Positions 53,901 to 63,998 of a DNA stretch of 64,000 bases are shown here, in pieces; the first letter of the stretch is position 1; each line of letters opens with the position of its first letter. The notes under the pieces are model-generated. The model ran no database searches, had not been told where the DNA came from, and saw only the letters and a list, made by a program, of their open reading frames with translations. A program made the translations under genes and the position numbers. The DNA comes from Ypsolopha sequella (lineage: Eukaryota; Arthropoda; Insecta; Lepidoptera; Ypsolophidae), in assembly GCA_934047225.1 (NCBI GenBank), contig OW203993.1, forward strand, positions 22,086,069 to 22,150,068. The letters are read 5' to 3'.

Positions 53901-54708
53901 CTTGCTCATTCCCTCTTTGACAGCTTGCAGGGCCTTTTTTAAGGTTTCTGAGTCATATATTTTACGTCGGCGTATTTCTTTGGATTTCTTTGTAGAGCTT
54001 TTGTTTTTAATTTTTGGCTTCATCTTCAGATAAATCGGGTAGACTGAAAATAAAATCATAGGTAAGATGACACCAATTATCACCATACTTATGCCTAATT
54101 ATTGACACTAGTGTCGATAATTGGTGATTTCGTGGTTGGCACCGGGGCCAGAATTTGGAAATATTGCGTTTATTACTTTTATTTATAAATTATTCAAAAT
54201 GAGGTGTTCCACTTAAGATATAATGCACAAAAAAAACCTTTAAAAACAAAAGCTCTGTAAACCCAATTATTGTCATAAGTGCCAATAAATTAGAATAAGG
54301 ACATTTTGTGATACCAAATGTTTGGCACTGGAATAAAATAATAAAAACAATGCAGTTCTTCGAAATAAATTGTCAAAGACGCGAATAATATATACTGAAT
54401 TTGCTTTAAATCATAAGTCACATTATAAACACTTAGATGACTAAGATTCGATGGTATTAAAAAAGCTCTTACCTTAGCAAAAATAATAGTTATCACTGGT
54501 ATAGTCGTCACACGTTCAGTTGTTGTTATCGTTCCGACGCCATTGTAATTTCTTTTTTTTTATGTGTGGCCAGTATGGTTTCTCAGAATTTTACGACTCT
54601 ATTTAATATAAGTTGCAACACCGTGATATTAGGTGTTTTCCTGTGGGAGAGGATAATTCACAGAAGTGCCAAGAAATAGTGGGGTGCCAAAATTAGGTCT
54701 CTTTACCC
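50934..54708 (-). mobile_element. Complete pogo-type DNA transposon
   Basis: 3775 bp flanked by TA (50932-50933 and 54709-54710). The left terminus is GGGTAAAGTACCCAATTAC; the complement of the right is GGGTAAAGAGACCTAATTT. Inside both ends are several AATTATTGGCA-like motifs (51135-51200 and 54085-54290), possibly extra transposase sites. It encodes one intact minus-strand transposase. Confidence 0.85.
51558..54086 (-). CDS. pogo/CENP-B-type transposase (842 aa, intact)
   Basis: Seen: a short hydrophobic lead to about residue 20 (the true start may be the Met in MKPKIKNK, about residue 21); a psq-type HTH at about 45-85 (LAAKTYQVPRATLQYRI); a CENP-B-like region at about 95-155; and a DDE_1 core with Asp in VFNGDETNFL (about 208), Asp in VILFVDGHKTH (about 315) and Asp in LQPADVSAFKPLK (about 350). 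The pogo signature NCTRLLQPAD is present. A long charged C-terminal region holds a tandem duplication of about 60 residues (ISEDLR..ECSDCVPAP and ISEDLR..EGSDCVPVP, each followed by THKAEVYNAKTEN) and a Lys/Glu-rich coiled coil. Probably active or recently so, since catalytic residues and both termini are intact. Confidence 0.92.
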   Translation of the reverse strand: MVIIGVILPMILFSVYPIYLKMKPKIKNKSSTKKSKEIRRRKIYDSETLKKALQAVKEGMSKKLAAKTYQVPRATLQYRIKNPEHQSRPGPPTILTENEEKDLEDWISLSCKKGFPKRKDDVISSVANFLKNSNRTSVFKNGEKWYKLFLQRHPNISVRTPEAVTAASAAVSENDVRGWFTQIEVYLKENDLFNVLSDPSRVFNGDETNFLLCPKTGVVLAPKGERNVYEVDNAPAKTSLTVMFTFSANGDLTPPMVIFPNKRLSADITSKVPSDWGIGLSDNGWMKAEVFHDYIESVLHPHLIKKGIQFPVILFVDGHKTHLTYAVSELCKKLGIVLIALYPNCTRLLQPADVSAFKPLKSGWQKTVLEWRRNNPSIALTKINFVPLLNKTIKNTISSSTVINGFRATGLCPWNVNAVDYTKCLGKANIPRAEAINKANKEPKAMTKEQFKNIIGAKKFNEIELGTLGPEDNYLKKIYDFFTEVQTDLNIDDTSSQKDADMRFDAMDIENMPVVISEDLRKECSDCVPAPASEVIITAEDSHNSQQVLHITHKAEVYNAKTENTGISVISEDLREEGSDCVPVPALEVIVTAEDFDDGNDDGLSNNSQQVLNITHKAEVYNAKTENRRISVLSQQIKRPMNTVAQQQSFEFNKIESYVDPVPIKVQKRNTAMLNLTPIKLTDVLVQPKSPQRKGVRDIKRAPFVLTSDKWRSIESEKLRVKHEKEEGIKRRKEEREKKKLEAKTKQTKPKVSAAKLKIKKEHERVNTGVKKHVLLEKLNAVNILLNPPQTANVDCIPDEKQEDQENYTDYAYLTPEDNDRKQKKILYTAAEIEKFLTEFED

Positions 54709-54829
54709 TATATAATTATTTGATAAATGAGGGGCTCAGGCAACTACTTCACAAATTAAAGTGTCATAAACACTACAATAAGTATTTTTTTAATAATTAT
54801 ATACTCAGAGTTAATATATTTGTGTGTTG

Positions 54830-55410
54830 TATGTATGACTACTCACAAACCTATATCTCTGCCTTTTTTCATGATTTTAGATATTTTATCAGAGTGTTTC
54901 GTAGACAACATGACATCGCGTTTGTCCTTCCACTTCATAACAGTGGTACCATCCTCGTTTTCCATTGCCATGAAATCACCTCTTTGAAGTTTGGCTTCTA
55001 CAACAGTTTTCGGTAAACTTTTTCTGTTTTTCCTTATTTTCCCGACCAGTGTGTATTATATTCCAGTAAATTGTAGGCTAATTCCAAACTTGTGTACCAA
55101 TTATCTGTTGCCAGAGTGTGCCCTTTATTTAGTATTTGGCTAGAGAGAGACATTACCACCTTTGGAGGCGTGGTGTTCACTTTATCTGTATTTTTGCCGC
55201 TATATAAGGCCAATTTACAAGTTAGCCTGGAATAGTGCAAAGCTTAAAAAGCTTCAAGCCATACTTATGGCATTTGCTCTTATTATATTGGCGAAATGCC
55301 ATGATGGGCACTTGGCTTTCGTCTACACATATGTTTTCTTTGGGTGAATAATATTTTTGGAAAGTTTCGTTTATAATATCAATAATGGGTCTTATCTTAG
55401 CGATGCGATC
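54830..55410 (-). pseudogene. piggyBac transposase fragment
   Basis: Minus-strand pieces in order: RIAKIRPIIDIINETFQKYY, NICVDESQVPIMAFRQY, YGLKLFKLCTIPG (55390-55245); then NKGHTLATDNWYTSLELAYN (55034-55240); then LPKTVVEAKLQRGDFMAMEN and VMKWKDKRDVMLSTKHS (54900-55020) in another frame. DNWYTS and WKDKRDV..LST are diagnostic of piggyBac. A few residues after VDES are missing (the RGRL part) and there are at least three frame changes. The right edge abuts the truncated gypsy RNase H. Confidence 0.85.
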
Positions 55411-57119
55411 TGATTTATCCGCAGTAACTCCCTTTCGGTAGTGCTATAATTTCGTTCGGCTTTGGAAAAGAGTTTGGAAAAATACGCGATAGGGTGCTCC
55501 TTGTCATCAGTAACTTGGGAAAGAACAGAACCAAGTCCGACGGATGAAGCATCGCAATGAAGAATAAACGGTTTCGTGAAGTCCGGACAAGCCATAACCG
55601 GGGTGTTAATTAGAGCATTTTTTAACTCGTGAAAAGCATGATCGCCTGCTTCGTTCCAATCGATAGAATCTCGTCCCTTTTTTTTACCTAATAAAATAGT
55701 TAAAGGAGCGATAATCGAAGAAAAATTATCGACAAATCTCCGATAATAAGAGCAGAGACCAATAAAGCCACGTAGAGCTTTTGCGGTGGTAGGGGTAGGG
55801 AATTCTTTAATAGAATCCAACTTAGCGGGATCGGTGTTCAGACCATCCTTATTCAAAACATAACCGAGATATTTGAGTTCGGCTTTACAAAATTCGCATT
55901 TTTTGAGGTTAAGGGAAAGTCCGGCTTCCTTGAGGCGGTCTTTAACCTTTTTCAACAGCTGCAAATGACTATCAAAATCACGGGAGACGAGGACAAGATC
56001 GTCGACATACCCGAAAATACAATCGTCGGTATCTTTTGTGTACTCATAATTGACAATCATATCTGTTAGGCGTTGCATTTCTGACGCGGCGTTTGTCAAA
56101 CCAAACGGCATCCTGACAAATTCGAAAAGGCCACGTTGGGGGACTATAAATGCGGTTTTTTCACAGCTTTCTTTATCGGCTAGGGGGATCTGCCAAAACG
56201 CATTACGAAAATCAAGAGTAGTGATGTAGCGAGCACCACGAAGATTATCCAAAATGTCCTGAATACGAGGTAGAGGATAGGAATCTCTAACAGTAACATT
56301 GTTGAGCTTGCGACTATCGACACAGAAACGAACAGATCCGTCTTTTTTTGTAACCATAACGACGGGACTCGCCCAAGGGGATCGAGATGGTCGAATAACC
56401 CCAGCATCCAACATTTTGTCTATCTCTTCGTTGAGAATCTTGAGCTTAACCGGAGAGAGGGGATAGTAACGTTGTCGGATAGGTGGACCGACGGTATTTA
56501 TTTTATGGGATAACCAACTGGTTCTTCCTAAACCTATTTTGTCGGAAGAGATATCTTCGAATTGGTTAATGACTTCTTGTAACCTTACTTCTTGTTCAGA
56601 AGAAAGGAAAGAACGCGGTTGGACTTGTCGAACCTCACCGACAAGAACATTCTCCGGATGAGAAACCTTGGATATTAAAAGATTTCCTTTAATATTTTTA
56701 TTAAAAGCCTGACTAAAAACTACGGTCAGGCCGAACTTGTTCCAAAAATCGATGCCGAGAATAACAGGAGAAAAAATACGGTCGGCAACAAGATAATCAT
56801 GCAAAAAGGAAACTCCGTTAAAAGTGGTTAAAAGAGAAACCGTACCGGAAATAACCATGGGTGATCTATCTGCGGAATAAACAGAGGGAAGAAAACCGGG
56901 GCTAGCACGAATGCCCAGGCTTTTATCAAGGAACTCGCGGGAAAGGAGCGACAATTGTGCACCAGTGTCAAGAAGTGCCTCGCAAGGTTGATTAGACAGG
57001 GAAATTTCAACGAAAAGACGGTTATCGGATGAATCTGTTAAACGCACTGGAGAAATTTCAATTTGAGAACTCCTCCGGTGACAAACCAGTTTTTTGGAGT
57101 TTGACTGCAAGAAGGACAA
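55392..57119 (-). pseudogene. Ty3/gypsy pol 2: protease, RT, partial RNase H
   Basis: An uninterrupted minus-strand frame of 575 codons. Seen: protease loop ALLDTGAQLSLLS (about residue 50); RT blocks RPSRSPWASPVVMVTKKDG, VRFCVDSRKLNN, TTLDFRNAFWQIPL, VRMPFGLTNAASEMQR and catalytic YVDD; RNase H start ILHCDASSVGLGSVL, then NYSTTEREL. Homology ends at about 55410, where piggyBac sequence begins; a stop follows at 55392. The rest of RNase H and integrase are gone. The frame lies -1 to gag with an 82-base overlap. Confidence 0.92.
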
Positions 57120-58066
57120 TCACGGGTCAAAAAGCCTGGCTTCTTACATCTAAAACATATCTTGCCCGGAATGTTAGGGCATAGACGATAGGAATGGCCG
57201 TGTCCATCGCACTTAAGACAAACCACAGGGGTTGTTGAAACTGACGCGATATTGGCACGAGGAGTAAACGAAGGATTGTCGCTTGACAGGGCCTTCTGGG
57301 CAGAGTGGTCGTAGGTTTCGAAATTAGTCGCGATTTCGAGTAGGGTTTTTAAATCCGAAATACGATTCGTTGACAGACACAACGCGTAACGCGGATGTTG
57401 ATTAAACCTGATGATCGGCAAGAGTGCTCGATCTGAGATCGGGACCGAAAGCTTGGAATTTAGAGCTTTTATTTCAATTATGAATTCGCGAATGGGCTGA
57501 TTCGCCTTTTGTTTTTTGTTGCAAATCTCACGTTCAGTGGTATCGTCAAAATCGACAGATCCGAAAGTATCAATAAATAGTGATTCAATTTCCGGAAGTG
57601 TGAGTTTATCATTCCTGACAGATCTGTAGAACATTAACGCGTGACCAGTTAAAAGCTCATGGAAGCGACGGACTACGTACTCGTTTTGCACTTCATATGC
57701 CGTCATGCACTCTTCTAAGCTGACAAAAAAATCGCGAACACACGAATGACCGTCAAAAGATAAGTTCCATTTCGATAAGGCGGGATTCTTATTGAGACGG
57801 CATGCATGAGTAGTGGAAGGCGCGTTGTGTAAAGTATGACACGAAGTGGATGGCTGTTGGGCGATGAGTTCCATTTGCGATGGTGGTTGGCTCTGATTGG
57901 TGATTACGCCCCGTCTAGGGAGAGGCCTAGGTGTTTCCGTGACGTTCTCTTGTTGGTGGGACGCTACAGCGTGGAGTACGCGCGGGACTGAAGAACATCG
58001 CAGAATGGGTGATGGGTCTTCAGCGGGGTCACCCATCGAAATCAAATCTTCGTCGTGAGGATTCAT
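57038..58066 (-). CDS. Ty3/gypsy gag 2 with two CCHC zinc knuckles
   Basis: 342 codons from ATG 58066. Seen: a polar N-terminal third; a capsid-like retrotrans_gag domain (about 105-250: FDGHSCVRDFFVSLEECM, LLTGHALMFYRS, REICNKKQKANQPIREFI); knuckles CLKCDGHGHSYRLCP and CFRCKKPGFLTRDC (about 288-322; the second has Phe-Leu in place of the usual Gly-His, leaving only three zinc ligands). It packages the element RNA. The frame appears intact up to the frameshift site. Confidence 0.88.
   Translation of the reverse strand: MNPHDEDLISMGDPAEDPSPILRCSSVPRVLHAVASHQQENVTETPRPLPRRGVITNQSQPPSQMELIAQQPSTSCHTLHNAPSTTHACRLNKNPALSKWNLSFDGHSCVRDFFVSLEECMTAYEVQNEYVVRRFHELLTGHALMFYRSVRNDKLTLPEIESLFIDTFGSVDFDDTTEREICNKKQKANQPIREFIIEIKALNSKLSVPISDRALLPIIRFNQHPRYALCLSTNRISDLKTLLEIATNFETYDHSAQKALSSDNPSFTPRANIASVSTTPVVCLKCDGHGHSYRLCPNIPGKICFRCKKPGFLTRDCPSCSQTPKNWFVTGGVLKLKFLQCV
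57089..57095 (-). promoter_or_regulatory. Predicted -1 ribosomal frameshift site
   Basis: The minus strand reads A AAA AAC in the gag frame (codons CCA AAA AAC) inside the gag-pol overlap; slipping back by one gives the pol frame. This is a canonical X XXY YYZ heptamer. Confidence 0.75.
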
Positions 58067-58766
58067 GATTTAACAAAAAGGCAGAATTTATAAAAAATAG
58101 TGAAAACCGGAAACCGCAATAATATTTGCAAAAAAGGTTTTGCTATTGAATTGACCTCCACACAGCGAAAATAGTTTGTTAATTTTTATTATTGAATTTA
58201 TGGTACAAATATTTAAAAAAAAAAAGTTAAATCAGAATGTTCAAAATAATAGACAAATATTCAAATGTCGACCTTGACAGTTGACAAGACTGAAAATGTA
58301 AAAAAGATTTCAGAAATTGCAAAATCTTTTCAGGAAAAATTCAACATTTGTTCTGTAAAAACAGAAAGATTAATTCGAGGATTTGCGACAAAATTTCTAG
58401 CATGGGAGAGCCAATCTCAATATTATTGTGAAAATTTTGTAACAAAATGAGATTGCCTATATTGGATTAGGGATCAACAGAAAATGAATAAAGTGACCAC
58501 CCGGATCTCCTGGTATCAACAATTATGCTGGAAACACAATAAATATGTTTAACTAGTAACTACCACATTTATGTATAAATTACAATAAATTTATTTGACT
58601 TGAAAACTCAGTGTAAATTATTTACTAGAACAGGTAACAATTATTAATGATAGGTATGGAAAGTAATAGGCTACTAAATATTGAAATGCACTTACCTGCA
58701 GGTCCTACCTAACTATACACCCTTGTTCGCGGGACAAATGTTGTGGGGACCTGTACCAAAATCCTC
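58067..58766. other. Gypsy leader side; no gene recognised
   Basis: 58067-58260 would be the gypsy 5' leader; no LTR or PBS was recognised. A plus-strand 61-codon frame at 58265-58450 has no known motif and is not called. Confidence 0.35.
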
Positions 58767-58989
58767 ATTGTGCGGTCCTACCTTTCCCGTTGACATAGGC
58801 GAGTGTATTTGCTTACACGATGTACGGCTGTCTTTTTCTAGCATGAACATCTAACAGAATTTCGTTAACACTCACTGGAGACAGAGATACAAGCAATCAA
58901 AATTCTCCTCAAAAATACGGCTTGTGCGGTCCTAAAATTTTGTGCGGACCGTCCGCTAAACAAGGGTTTTGCGGACGTTAATACACAGA

Positions 58990-59195
58990 GTCCGCACTTT
59001 AGTGGGTTAACGTACGAAATAACACAACGTCCATACGTTGTTGGTTTGGTGAACGAAATTACACAGCGACCGCATTTTGATTAAATACCGTACTAAATTA
59101 TATGCTCCATCCGCACCTTGGTGGTCTTACGTACGGAATAACACACTATTCGCACTATAATGGTTTTGTATACGAAATTACACTCCCCGTCTACC
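58990..59195 (+). repeat. 40-bp tandem repeat, about five units
   Basis: Units start near 58992, 59031, 59071, 59110 and 59151: (C)CGCACtTTaGTGGttT, then a TACGAAATAACACA-like half. Confidence 0.6.
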
Positions 59196-59294
59196 CTTTG
59201 ACCGTTCCATTTCATAAAGCGACGATATTTAGTATCGGTATAGCAAATTTCAAACTGTACAAAGTACCTTTTACATAGCCTACTAAATCAGTAA

Positions 59295-59487
59295 GTTGAA
59301 GTGGCAGTGGACTGGCACGTTGGGACCAAAAGGCATTAAAATGGAGATCACGTACAGCAAAGCGTAGCGTAGGCCGCCGTCGTGCCCGCTGGACTGACGA
59401 TCTGAAGGACATTGCGGGTAGCGGCTGGATCAGGATGACTGAGGACCGCCAAGAGTGGCGTGATCAATATCACCATATCCTCCCAAT
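59295..59487 (+). pseudogene. RTE ORF2 C-terminal fragment, inverted
   Basis: Plus-strand translation: LKWQWTGTL, then in another frame RSVGRRRARWTDDLKDIAG and SGWIRMTEDRQEWRDQY, the well-known RTE C-terminus (RWTDDI..W-x-R-x-A-x-D-R-x-x-W). It lies head-on to the rest of the RTE copy, which is on the minus strand, and the two meet at a 15-base palindrome (59479-59493). Confidence 0.75.
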
Positions 59488-61450
59488 GGGAGGCCTATGT
59501 CGGACGGACATGGAAGCGGAATCATACAGACATTTCAGCATCTCCACGTAAAGCCAGTCAACTTGGCATCGCTGCAAGGACTGCAGAACAGACCAAGTTT
59601 CAAGGGAGTCGAAGGCTTTCTCGTAGTCCACAAAGGCTAAACATAAAGGCTGATTATACTCTTGTGATTTCTGTATGATCTGCCTTACCGTGTGGATGTG
59701 GTCCACGGTGCTGTAGCTTTTTCGAAACCCAGCCTGCTTTGGAGGTTGGAAGTCGTCGAATCGTTGGGCGAGATGATTTGTGATAACTCTTGAGAAAAGC
59801 TTGTAGGTGTGGCTCAGGAGCGCGATTGGCCTAAAGTTCTTCAGTAGCATTTTGTCCCCTTTCTTGAAGAACCAAATTTCCAGGCTCCTGCTCCACTCTT
59901 TTGGCGTAGTTCCGGTGCGAATTGTAGCTGTCTGAGTATAGGGTAACCTCTAGCTCTCAGGAAATCGGTTGTGATGCCATCTTCGCCCAGCGCCTTGTTA
60001 TTTTTCAGCTGCTCAAGAGCTATCCCAATCTCTTCCATTTCGACATCCGGGAGTTCATCGGTGTAGTGGCGGGTCAAAGGTGCACGTTTGTCGTCCTGAT
60101 TTGCAGGCAGTTGGCTTGGGAGCATGTGAAGAATATAGGAGTCCATAGAAATTCTCGATTTCAGTGAGGATTTCTGGCCTAGAGGTAATATTTCTACTGT
60201 CAGATGTCTTCAGCTTCGTCAGATTAGTTCTTCCTAACAGCTGGGCAAAAATGTTTGAGCCTTTGTTTCGCTCAATCGCTGATTTAATGATGCGAGTGAT
60301 ATGTCGGCACAGTTCAAAACGAATTTGCCTTTTAACACGCTTATTAAGAAGGGGGTAATCTGCCGAATCTGAAGACATTTCCCGTCTTTGCCTAATCAGG
60401 TCCAAAGTTTCGCTTGAAATCTTGGACTCCTTTTTCTTTCGCTCCGGTTTAAAATAAGCTCTGCCAACTTTGCGCACGACATTCTTGAAATTGTTAGCAA
60501 GCTGGTCGACGTCCTCAGTGGTTTCCAACAAGGCAAATCGGTTCTGAAGGTCCATTTGGAATTTCTGGGATCTCGCAGCGATTTGGCGCAGAGAAGGATG
60601 GAGAGTAGACTTTATCAGACGGTTTCTCTTCAGCTGTAAGTCGATATTCAAGATCCTTCGAATAAGTCGGTGATCGCTACTGGTACTAAACCTATTGATC
60701 ACGGAGACATCTTGGAATATGTGCTTTTGATCCGTCATTATGAAGTCTATCTCATTTTTTGTCTTACCATCCGGGCTTCGCCAGGTCCACTTCCTTTGGG
60801 GCTTATTTTTGAAGAATGAACTCATCAAATAGAGCCTCTGGCTTTCAAGGAAGCTAACCAGCATCTGGCCCCTAGGGTTTCTACAGCTATAGCCGTGCGG
60901 TTCGATTACCGATTCACCACACTCCTGTACTTTGGCGTTGAAGTCCCCCATAACAACGGTATGATGTGTCTTGGTGGTGTTATTTTTGGCCTTAGTAATG
61001 TCATCATATATGTCCTCGACGTCATCATCGGGGTCTCTCAACGTGGGGGAATACACTTGGATGACTTTAAGAGAATATTTCTTGTTAAGTCTGAGAACAA
61101 GATATGCCACCAGATAGGAGACACTGCCGATTTCTAACACGTTGCTAGTGAGGTCTTTGTTGACCAGCACGCCAACTTCACCGATAGACAATTGATCGCC
61201 CTCTCGATAGTATAGCAGGTGTCCTGACTCCAGGGTTATCATGTCCTCACCCGCTCGTCGGACTTCCAAAGCCCCAGAATATGCCAGTTTATTCTACCTA
61301 ACTCTGACTCGAGCTCAGCGAGATGTCTGTCCTCCCGTAACGTCCGTGCATTATACGTCGCCAAAAAGAGTCGCCGGTGTTGGTAACCTTTCGACCGGAG
61401 ATTCTTAGCACCCCCTGCCCCACCGTTACCGTGACCGCCAACGCCACCAC
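59488..61450 (-). pseudogene. RTE-clade LINE: endonuclease and 5' half of RT
   Basis: Minus-strand pieces: 61440-61270 (ATYNARTLREDRHLAELE, WHILGLW), 61269-60055 (EVRRAGEDMITLESGHLLYY, VVMGDFNAKV, KTKNEIDFIMTD, STSSDHRLI: a near-complete AP endonuclease and linker), 60146-59841 (LEQLKNNKALGEDGITTDF) and 59850-59488 (FRPIALLSHTYKLFSRVI, GFRKSYSTVDHIHTV, LAFVDYEKAFDSLET). At least three frameshifts. The catalytic YADD part is missing, and the C-terminus continues on the opposite strand. Confidence 0.85.
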
Positions 61451-62062
61451 TTACCGACTATCCAGAATGAATGTGGATAAAAAAATAAACTTCTATTTAG
61501 GTGCTTACCTTACCTCAGATTTATTTTTCACACACCAAGAAGTAGGGTGAATTAAATTTATGTATAAAGTGCGGTCCTATTTTAAATTTCGCATTTTAAG
61601 ATGATTACTTTAACATTTGTTTTTTACACACGAGGAAGTAAGGTTGGTTCGTTATTTGTATAAAGTGCGGTCCTACGTTGACGTCCGCATTTTATCATTT
61701 TCGTACTAAGTTATACATTTTTTGGACTGGTGGCGCCACGTGGTGGTTACACACTAGAACTATATTTTTGCATGTGTTAACTCAACTTGACAGAAATACT
61801 GGTTGTGCGCCACCCCATTGAAATTCTCCCAGATTTCACCAGTCGACCAATCAGAGCACAAGGATTCGATAGCTATATTTAAAGGTCTACCAAAATATTA
61901 TGCGGACGTCCGCATAATCAGAAAGACCGCACAACAAGGATTTTTGACAAGGTAAAGACCGCACAATACTCTAGCCGCAAAGACATAAGGAAATTAGGTT
62001 AGGGATAGGATAATATACACACACAAATAAAACAGGTAATACACAAAAAGTGTGTAAATACT

Positions 62063-62337
62063 TTATTCCTTTATTAAAATTTGTAAAACATAGATTTCAC
62101 AAATTAAGGGTATCCATAAAGACAAAAATATTCTTCGTGGAAAGATTTGGTTCCTTTCGACAGCTTGGTATTGGGGTTCCTTAGAAGAGAAAACGCTGCC
62201 TGAAAACAAACAAAATTTAGTAGGTTGGAAAATTATTCTACGAAAGCGTAGACACCACCGTCGAATTGAGAAAAAAAATGTTAAAGTACAGCAAGTAATA
62301 TTTAGAAATACGTACTTTCCTTTAGTTCGGGTGCCAT
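62063..62337 (-). other. Possible small two-exon gene or last exon
   Basis: ATG at 62337, donor GAAA|GTACGT (62316), acceptor GTTTTCAG, exon to 62199 and TAA at 62063-62065 give a 52-codon frame. A poly(A) signal AATAAA overlaps the stop (GGAATAAAG). The alternative exon frame (LLRNPNTKLSKGTKSFHEEY) is also open for 31 codons. No family recognised; the splice signals are the only support. Confidence 0.25.
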
Positions 62338-62339
62338 TT

Positions 62340-63480
62340 TGTAGCGTTTCTTTTTTAAAAAATTATGTTTTAGCTACTTCATAACCACGAACGTAATTTC
62401 GTCGGTTCGACCTAAATTTGGACTGCCACCAGGCAAGCCTGGTGACAGCCAAAAAAGAGGTAAATCTGGATAAAGAAACTGTATAATTTAACTTTAAATA
62501 AACTAAAAATAACAAAACTGAAGTAAGAAAAATATGGTATAAAACACAATAATATCTGTAGAGTATTGGGTACTAAGGAACTTATTAAATCAACACAAAA
62601 ATTATGCCTAATTCGTCTTATTTAGGATTTTGTTTTCCTTTAGCTTAAACGACGCATTTGTTCACAAAATAATGGATTTAAATTTGGATATCGAAACTAG
62701 TTTATAGGATCCCAGAAACTAAGATTTCACGGAAGTTTTAATAACTTCTAATCCGAAAGAAAACGTAATATTAAGGTGTTAAGAACAATCGTTATCTAGC
62801 TTTACACTAAGGAAGAAAAATAATTGATGCTGTATATCCAGACTACTGGATGTTAGGCTACGGATACTAAAAACCTGGTAATGGTCTCTTCGTGACTTGG
62901 GTGTTTCCAGTCTTCCTGGGAGTAGTCGATGAAGCCAAGCCGACTTCTGTTTTAATACCGGAAGCTTTAGCTCACCAGGGTACGTGGTCCTTATATCCGG
63001 CCTCAATAGGTACAACCGTACGAGATGGCGGGAGGAATTGAAGAAGAAATGGGGAAAAACCCTTAAAACCTGAAGGGTCGCTGTAAAGAAATAAAACAAC
63101 AGCTTCAAGATATGCTTATGAAATCTGGGAAAGGGAATTAACGTATTGGAAACGGAACAAAAGGGATTTTCAGAGAATGAAACCAAAATTACACAAAACT
63201 TACCAGGAAATGCAGAAAAAAACTGGCTTTCACAATGTTTAGAGCAAATGTGCTCTGTTTCAAGAATCCAAATAGATATATTTCATATTTTTGTAGCAAA
63301 TTTGTCTTACTTGTACCACGATACTCTTTGATATGAGAAAAATAACAAAAAAATCTGACAAGATATTCCAAATATTCCTATTCGAAAATTCAGCAAAGCA
63401 ATCAACGATAAAGAAAGACTAAAAATATATGAAAAAGGTTGAATACTTGTAGCGAATGCTACAATAGGTACTGTGCATAT
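62340..63480. other. No gene recognised
   Basis: Frames of up to 135 codons on the minus strand show no motif. There is a palindrome CACCAGGCAAGCCTGGTG at 62427-62444. Confidence 0.4.
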
Positions 63481-63483
63481 TAT

Positions 63484-63749
63484 AAACTCAAACTCAAACG
63501 TTTATTGCAATCTAAGTGTATACAGATCTTATAAGTGTTTGTTCGTACTTATGACTTAGATGCCTATTTTATAGGCGTTGCAAATTTGGAACACAACTTA
63601 AAGCTAACAAATTATTTTAGATTCATTAATTAATTAAATATTTACTACATTACTACATTACATGCATCATAAACTACTATAAATTCTACTACTACATTCA
63701 ACATTTGGGTAAAATAAAAAATAAAAACACAATTAAAAGGGGTCATTAA
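63484..63749 (-). repeat. 3' untranslated region and (GTTTGA)n tail of a LINE
   Basis: Begins at AAACTCAAACTCAAACG, read on the minus strand as a simple-repeat tail after TTGCAATAAACG, and leads up to the ORF2 fragment at 63750. Confidence 0.6.
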
Positions 63750-63998
63750 TTATTCTATTAAGAAATCCTCAACCGAGTAGTAACATTTTTTTATTAGATA
63801 ATTTTTGATATTGTTTGACAAAATGTGTTCTTTTTCTTCCGATTTTAAATTGGCGGGTATTTTATTATAAATTTTTATTGCCATGTAGTATGGGCTGCAG
63901 TTAAGCATTTTAATACGAGACATTGGTAGGTATAATTTGTTTTTGTTTCGAGTATTTAGTTTGTGTATATCTTTGATTTGTTTGAAATGCTTAATATT
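63750..63998 (-). pseudogene. LINE ORF2 C-terminus, cut by the right edge
   Basis: The minus strand is open from the window edge to TAA 63750-63752. It contains LNTRNKNKLYLPMSRIKML, SPYYMAIKIYNKIPANLKS and KKCYYSVEDFL: the C-terminal end of a Jockey-type ORF2 (the R-x-K-x-LYLP and IKIYNKIP blocks are usual there). The RT itself is outside the window, so it cannot be judged whether the element is intact. Confidence 0.72.

Larger units (their letters stand above)
58767..61967. mobile_element. Unfamiliar element with ATTGTGCGGTC termini, host of the RTE copy
   Basis: The left end is ATTGTGCGGTCCTACCTT (58767-58784); the complement of the right end (61949-61967) is ATTGTGCGGTCTTTACCTT. Further GTGCGG(A/T)C and GCGGACG motifs occur at 58922-58976, 61570, 61667-61690 and 61905-61930. 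It encloses the RTE insertion. No transposase was seen, so it is probably non-autonomous; the family is unknown and the target duplication unclear. Confidence 0.5.

Noticed and set aside
58265..58450. 61-codon plus-strand frame between gypsy and the GTGCGG element
   Set aside because: Plausible composition but too short and without any recognisable family, splice site or context.
62423..62448. Palindrome CACCAGGCAAGCCTGGTG as an operator or terminator
   Set aside because: No gene start or end is linked to it; a single palindrome in a eukaryotic intergenic region has little meaning without copies.
62779..63186. 135-codon minus-strand frame
   Set aside because: No recognisable motif; Leu/Phe-rich low-information translation of T-rich sequence.
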